Source: Pontederia crassipes (taxonomy: Eukaryota > Streptophyta > Magnoliopsida > Commelinales > Pontederiaceae). Taken from it: a stretch of DNA of 64,000 nt. Both the position numbers and the translations under genes were made by a program. Where the stretch lies: positions 14,965,501 to 15,029,500 of the forward strand of contig JAUKPH010000017.1 in NCBI GenBank assembly GCA_030549335.1. Direction: 5' to 3'. Under the pieces are notes generated by a model that was given only the letters and a program-made list of their open reading frames with translations, ran no database searches and was not told the DNA's origin. Below, piece after piece: positions 58,430 through 64,000 of this stretch (the first letter of the stretch is position 1; each line of letters starts with the position of its first letter).

Positions 58430-59226
58430 AACCTCCTTAACTGCTTGGCTCGTTCTCTTCTTTTTTTTTTCTTTTGCCTAGTAACAAGAATATTCGACCC
58501 ATAGGAACCGCTACACAATGATATGACTAACACATGAAGTAAAAAAATAAGAGAAAGTGTCATTATTTTACATTAGCTACCAGATAAATACTTGTATAAT
58601 GACCATGATTTTCAGACTCACCACATATTCTCCTCTCATGTTGTAACATAAAAAATTCAATACCCGATTTTATTCTTTGCATTTGGGGTCTTCCCTTGAA
58701 TTTTACATAAGTTAGGTCATTAATCATGTCTTATAATTTTGTTGAAATTTTTTTTAGAGTTATTGATGTCGACACATTTTCATGTGAGTCCACAATTTTA
58801 AAAGCTTCAAACTTTTTGGAGAACTTCATTCACAACTAACAATTCAAAGTCAAGAAGTTCGTATAAACGCAAACCAAAATTGTTAACCATTCAAATATTT
58901 CTTTTCCAAGCCCATTTTTAAGGGTAATAATAGATTGTCTTCCGCATGCGTGTTCTTTTCCTCTCATACAATCTAACCATGTTTGGAATAATCAAATAAA
59001 TGTTTTTTCTGTTTTATCAGCAAGCAAAGTACATCCAAAAAGAATAAGTTGCATATGGTGATTCACCATGTGAATGGAGCAAATGGCATACAAAATTTAT
59101 TACACTACAAAAAAATTACCATTTGTCAATGGACATATTTGCTAACGAATGCAAAAAGCGATGGGATTAATAAAAAAAACTATCATTACTGTATTCTTCT
59201 TTTCACCAAAAAACACAAAAATGTTA

Positions 59227-59260
<34 letters not shown>

Positions 59261-60741
59261 GCTTATGGATATATATGTCATTAGCATTGCTTCATTAAGT
59301 GTTACGATTGATAAATATGTATTAAAAACTTTTAATTATCATTAACAAAAGATTTTTATTTGAACATTTATGTTTATGATAAGTACGACATTTACTAAAA
59401 ATAATTGATTCTATCTTAAAGTTAGTTGTTTAAATAATTGTTGAAAATTTGTCATATATGTTCAATAAATAATAATATGAAGTAAATAATAATAGTATGA
59501 GAATCAATCTTTTTTTCCCTCTTTCTTCTTTTCATTGGACCTTCCATAACACCCATAAACTGAATTTGACATAAATATTATTTTTCCAAGTTATTCTATC
59601 TTTTCATAAGTAATTAGATCTCTCTTCTTTTCCACACTTAGATCACTTGTTTTCGCACCCCAATGATCATTTTTTCATTATAATATTTTTGCTATCTATC
59701 TAATGTCATTAGATAGAGGTTTTATTTGATTGATTATCATTTATGTCATGTAATTTTATTACTATTGCATATGTTTAGTATTTTCATTGTATTAATATTG
59801 TATGATCTTGTGATAAAAGAATAAAAGAGGCACAACACCAAGGCACAACGGAATGATGAATATGAATTGTGAGTGAAGGATGAAATACATGTTATTTACT
59901 GAAGATTATTTGTAGTAGGATGACACATGGTGATTCACCATGTGAATGGAGTAAATGTCATACAAAATTTATTAGCTCGATAAGTTGTATAAAAAATTAT
60001 AACGTCTCCAAATGTTGCATAATTATATCTTGATTTCTTATCTGTCCAAAATACATTTATTGTAGTATTGCTTTCATCCACAATCATTTCGAAACAAAAG
60101 CCAACATCATCATTTTTTTCTGCTTAAAATAATAAATCACCCACATGCATTCTTTTCTTACATTGTTTTATCTACTTGCACTTAAATAATTTATGGAATC
60201 TTGAGTTGTAATCGATGGAACTTATGAGAAATTAAGAACCTTGGCAATATTTGGACCCATTCCAATGCCACAAAATTGTGTGATAAGATATTTAGAAGTA
60301 TCACATAAGTTACTATGTGATCAAAATGTTATAACATTCGTCGGGGCCACTAACAGGTGATTGTATTCTTCTTGAAACCTTTTTACAATCCGCTTATTGT
60401 CATTCATCTCACCAATAAAATATATGAGCTTCACATCCAGTTCTTTGTTCTCTCCTTTGTTTCACATCATTTTCATCATTCCTTTTGAGGTCTTTATGAT
60501 CTTCTTTCTAACATGCAAAAATCATGCTACCATATTTTCCTTTTAGCTCATCTGGCTTATGTATAGAAAAACTCGTTGTTCTAGCATATAAGTTGTAATA
60601 GAGACATGCTTGGTCATCTGAATTAAAAATCATTCCAACAAAAGACTTGCCATCAACAACATGAGATTGCTCATGATTCTCATCAATTGTTTCAGTATCA
60701 TGATCACTGTACAAAAAATCAAAATAATCTATATATATCAA
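58430..60741 (-). pseudogene. Decayed FAR1-type Mutator transposase
   Basis: Minus-strand reading from 60741 gives VVDGKSFVGMIFNSDDQACL then YYNLYARTTSFSI, the FAR1 DNA-binding start, followed in broken frames by RTGCEAHIF (about 60440) and an HNFVALEWVQILP stretch. At the other end, 58600-58760 gives KFKGRPQMQRIKSGIE and RRICGESENHGHYTS, the tail and worn zinc knuckle of this family, then a lysine/arginine-rich end near 58440. Frameshifts and stops are frequent, and the middle is interrupted by the 59103-59918 insert. An intact protein would be a nuclear transposase or, in domesticated form, a light-signalling transcription factor. Decay favours a transposon relic. Confidence 0.65.
59103..59918. 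mobile_element. Small CACTA-like insert flanked by 48-bp direct repeats
   Basis: Left end CACTACAAAAAAATTACC; right end TTATTTGTAGTAG, an imperfect inverted match. A phrase starting ATGGTGATTCACCATGTG lies just left (59055-59102) and again to the right (59927-59974), with two or three differences. The insert is AT-rich and has a CA/TA microsatellite at 59228-59262. Confidence 0.45.
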
Positions 60742-60759
60742 GTATTGTGCACATTGTAC

Positions 60760-62908
60760 AAACTAATATTGAATAGAACACTTCAATTTGCAGTTGAACA
60801 AATATAAAGACAAATAGCTTGTGGCATTTCACCTTATTAGCCAAGGATTGTTGTTGAATCCCTAACTCTCAACGAAATTCTTGCATGACAATGAAGAAGC
60901 TACCATCAAGGTGAATAATTCACCATGATTCTCAGCAGGAAGCAATTCATCCGATCTCATCATAGTTCTCGACAACTTACATGAAAACAAGGATATATAA
61001 GAAAATCATGAAGAGCATATGTTGAACATAAAATTGTCTAATGCAAATGACAAATACACTATAAATGTCATATTATACATCAAGGACTAAATTTCACTCA
61101 TGGCGAATGGCAAGGATTAAAATTTACTCATGTTCATATACAAAAGGCACACAAGAACTCAACGACGAAAGGAAGAACTAACGGATGAACAAAATTTGTT
61201 CCCAACCTAGCTTCGCGAGGGGGATTCGTGCGCGGCTGAACGAAATCTGCTCTCAGCTAGCTTTGGGTTTAGAGAAGAGAAGATTTATGCAGACTCATCT
61301 TCAATTTTCATGGAGCATTAGAGAAATTGCAGAGATTCCGTCTGGCGGCTATGGAGAAGCAGAAGAGCTTTCGGATGGAGAAACAAAAGAGTTTTAGGTT
61401 GGGAGAGAGACAACAAAGCTTCAAAGAGAGGAGGATGTAGATCGCACGGTGAGAGGGGGATCTACTCTCCGACCTTGCTTCTCAAGAGAGATTCGTGCAC
61501 AACTATCGTCTCGCGATCAAATACGTACCCAGTCTCTCACGTAATATGAGCGATGTCGTCGACTGAGGATGAGGGAGTTTGATCGTGAACATCGTGCTGC
61601 CAACTAAGGATGATGGGGGTCTATGACACACAATCGCCTATCAGCCTAGAGAAATTATTAGACCCTTGATGCAACCCAATTGTGCTTCATCAAACGGAAC
61701 CGCCCATTCTTCATATTTGGACAGACGATTGCAATCATTTGTGTGCGTAGATGCTTATTGGACGGTTGATATCCCCTTGGTCGCACCCTACACCCAAGAG
61801 ATGTGGTAGCACCCTATTTTTCCTCCAAAAGAATGCACTCGTTGTAGTGATGTACAGTCACCGACCAACATGAGAGTACATGGCACTTACTTTAGCGAAA
61901 ATGTTAATCAAAATCATCTTATAAAATTTCCAATGGTTATGAAGTTGAAAGGGCAATTCTTTCTCTCTCTAGGTGAATTTCACGCATTGTCTTCCAATTT
62001 TATGGAGACACTTACACAATTTCCGAACTTCATTTTGTCAAGAACTATCTTTGAAGTTTATATTTTTTTGCACTTCTTATCCTCATAACCATCGATAGTT
62101 AAGTTTTTTATTTTTCTCTCCTCGACATCATCTAATTATCTAGCAAAATTGTTTGTGCCACCACCAATCGTCGAACCCTACTCAAATCCCATCGTGGCCG
62201 AGGATGAGTACCTCGTGGATCAAGAAGTCATTCTTCTCTTGAGTGTGATCAACATTTGCCTATTGAGGTCGTAGATGCTTCGTCTAGAGTTCTTTGTGCT
62301 AGTATTCCACAAAAATTGTGGGAAAGGGGGACAAGCTATGAGGGAATTAGTGGTGGAGTGAGTGTGGCAACAGCAGCGAGATAGAGGGTCGTAGGCCTTG
62401 GCCACGAGTTGGATTCCAAGGAGCGGGGCATCCACAAGGTAAGCGAAAGTGGGGGGAGTATGTAGCAAAAGGATGGAGCAGGGCACATGTATGGGAGACA
62501 ATGGAGACCATGTGGGTAATAACCGAGAGGGATTTGCAGCCTATGGGTAGGAGATGCCAGGAGAGGAAGAGGTGGAGCTCTTGTGGTAGGAAGAGGAGAA
62601 AGTCGATGGTGTCGAAGTCGGCGAGCAGTAGCTCAATCTAGTGGAGGTGGCATTCCAATGTCTTGATCTCACACACGATGAGCTCCACCTACTCCGAGAT
62701 CGTTGAGAGAGGGTTAATGCAATTTTTTTATTAATAATTATATGATGTGGAGGAGAGAGGATTATGGAACGTGGCAGCCACATAAGAAAATTGAGAAACT
62801 GATTATCGGTGCTCACGAAGGCAACATGTGAAAAAAACTATGAAATTTGAGTACTAGATAGGATTGGCTTAAAGTTGGAGAACAACACATATAATTTAGG
62901 ACACCACT
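60760..62908. other. Flank of the FAR1 relic; possible gene scraps
   Basis: 61180-61500 is moderately GC-rich with AGAGAG runs and may be the 5' part of the Mutator element; 61650-61820 resembles a terminal zone, but I could not find its inverted partner. On the minus strand 62540-62700 reads EIKTLECHLH, stop, IELLLADFDTIDFLLFLPQE, which looks like the remains of a coding exon that I do not recognise. Confidence 0.3.
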
Positions 62909-62918
62909 ATTGTCACTC

Positions 62919-63669
62919 CAAAACATAAAAAAATTACACCAAATGCTCTCCAACTTTGACGTGTGCTCAACGATATCCTCCAATTTCACACTTTGTAACA
63001 TGAATGCCCTCCATCTTTTAACTCGTTTCACCTGGTGCCCTCATTACATACGATCGGCCATCTTCCGATCATGGAGCTGATGTGGCGCTGACACAACGTC
63101 TTCTCTCCTCGACACGTAGACATTGCAATGACGTAATAATATTGAAAAATTTTAAAAAATAATTAAAAAATGCCACATCGCTAGAAGGGCGACCCTCCTC
63201 CAGTGCAACGGCAGTCGCGTGGGAGGCCCCCGCCTGAGGGGGGTGGGGTCCTTTTGCTTGCGTGCGTCGGGTGCACGCAGGCAGGCAAAGGAGGGGGGTC
63301 GCCCCCATGCGAGCTCCGTCGAGAGCTCGCGGGGGCGACCACCCACCCCCCCATCTCCGACGATGGACTCCAGCACGTCGGAGAAGGAGGGTCCCCTCTC
63401 CAGTGACGTGGCAATTTTTAGTTATTTTTTTTAAAAAAAATTAATATTATCATGTCATTGCTATGTTTACGTGGAGGGGAGAGAAGATGCTGTGTCAACG
63501 TCACGTCAGCTCCGTGACTGAAAGATGATCGATCACAGGTAAGAAGGCCACCGGGTGAAACGAAGTAAAAGATGAAGGACATTCATATTACAAAGTGAAG
63601 TTGGAGGGTATCGCTGAGCAAACGTTAAAGTTGGAGAGCATTTGGTGTATTTTTTCCTCGAAACATATT
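62919..63669. mobile_element. Mutator-like element with 250-bp inverted repeats and GC-rich core
   Basis: ATTGTCACTC lies at both borders (62909-62918 and 63670-63679), a perfect 10-bp target duplication within the Mutator range. The outer roughly 250 bp at each end are inverted copies: CACCAAATGCTCTCCAACTT against AAGTTGGAGAGCATTTGGTG, and so on through GGAGCTGATGTGGCGCTGAC. The core, about 63185-63405, is very GC-rich, while the inner arm edges are AT-rich. Open frames in the core overlap on both strands and show no family. Confidence 0.85.
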
Positions 63670-63679
63670 ATTGTCACTC

Positions 63680-64000
63680 AATTTGAGTGTTAAAAGTGTT
63701 GGACACTTTTATCCTTGTGAAATAAAAATGAAGTGACAATAGTATATTTTGAAATGACAATAGTCTCATAATTTATTCTTCTTTTTTAGTTTGTTTTTTT
63801 TTTCTTCTTTAATTTCTTGCAAGTATGGGGAAGGATTCATTTTTCCTCCCTTCGTCTTTGTCTTTGTCCTTTTCTTTCTATTTTGTTTCCTTCTTATTTT
63901 ATTTCTCCAACCACTGGAAAAAGAAATAGAATTAACAATGATACATAACCATATGCGCGCACCAAATTCATATGCACACACACTAATATATATACTATAT
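63680..64000. other. AT-rich end of window, nothing recognised
   Basis: Contains T-rich and A-rich runs and repeats of ACAATAGT beside the Mutator-like element. No gene supported. Confidence 0.3.

Noticed and set aside
63069-63444. Several overlapping frames on both strands
   Set aside because: All lie in the GC-rich core and arms of a Mutator-like element; overlapping open frames on both strands are a composition effect.

Overview
The window looks like nuclear DNA of a flowering plant with a large, repeat-filled genome. Three things point to a monocot, though this is an inference from style, not a species call: the two long intact reading frames are GC-rich plant-specific DUF247 genes in a very AT-rich background; the mobile elements are typical plant families (Ty1-copia and gypsy LTRs, CACTA, Mutator, hAT, LINE and a TTG-tailed SINE); and no operon, ribosome-binding site or other prokaryotic signal is seen.

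Only three gene models are worth keeping. Two are DUF247 genes on the minus strand (8952-10397 and 55642-57108), about 46 kb apart in the same orientation. They are copies of one duplicated block that also includes about 400 bp of upstream sequence. The third is a small four-exon gene on the minus strand (42853-43791). Each of its exons is too short to stand out as an open reading frame. It encodes a 145-residue, cysteine-free, acidic protein that I do not recognise.

Almost everything else is mobile DNA. From 1 to 4337 lies a gag-only copia-type element in minus orientation, cut by the window edge; a complete sibling with near-perfect target duplication is at 29919-34329, and plus-oriented LTRs of the same group are at 36749-37922 and 50191-53789. 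A second LTR family gives copies at 5797-7434 and 26231-28105. A gypsy-like solo LTR with a perfect 5-bp target duplication is at 40510-42568.

The most complex part is 15194-25080. A LINE reverse transcriptase is split exactly between two codons by 8.7 kb of DNA-transposon sequence. That insert carries a tandem array of about 120 bp units. One unit is interrupted by an hAT-type MITE (8-bp duplication), and the MITE is interrupted 12 bp from its end by a 4.3 kb LTR element. A second nest is at 50191-53789: LTR, then CACTA element (AGA target duplication), then SINE (16-bp target duplication).

Two Mutator-like elements with very long inverted repeats and GC-rich cores sit at 14194-15089 and 62919-63669. 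A third, small one (46776-47133) lies in a CACTA-like element. A decayed FAR1-type Mutator transposase occupies about 58430-60741. Regions between these are AT-rich and hold nothing I can name.
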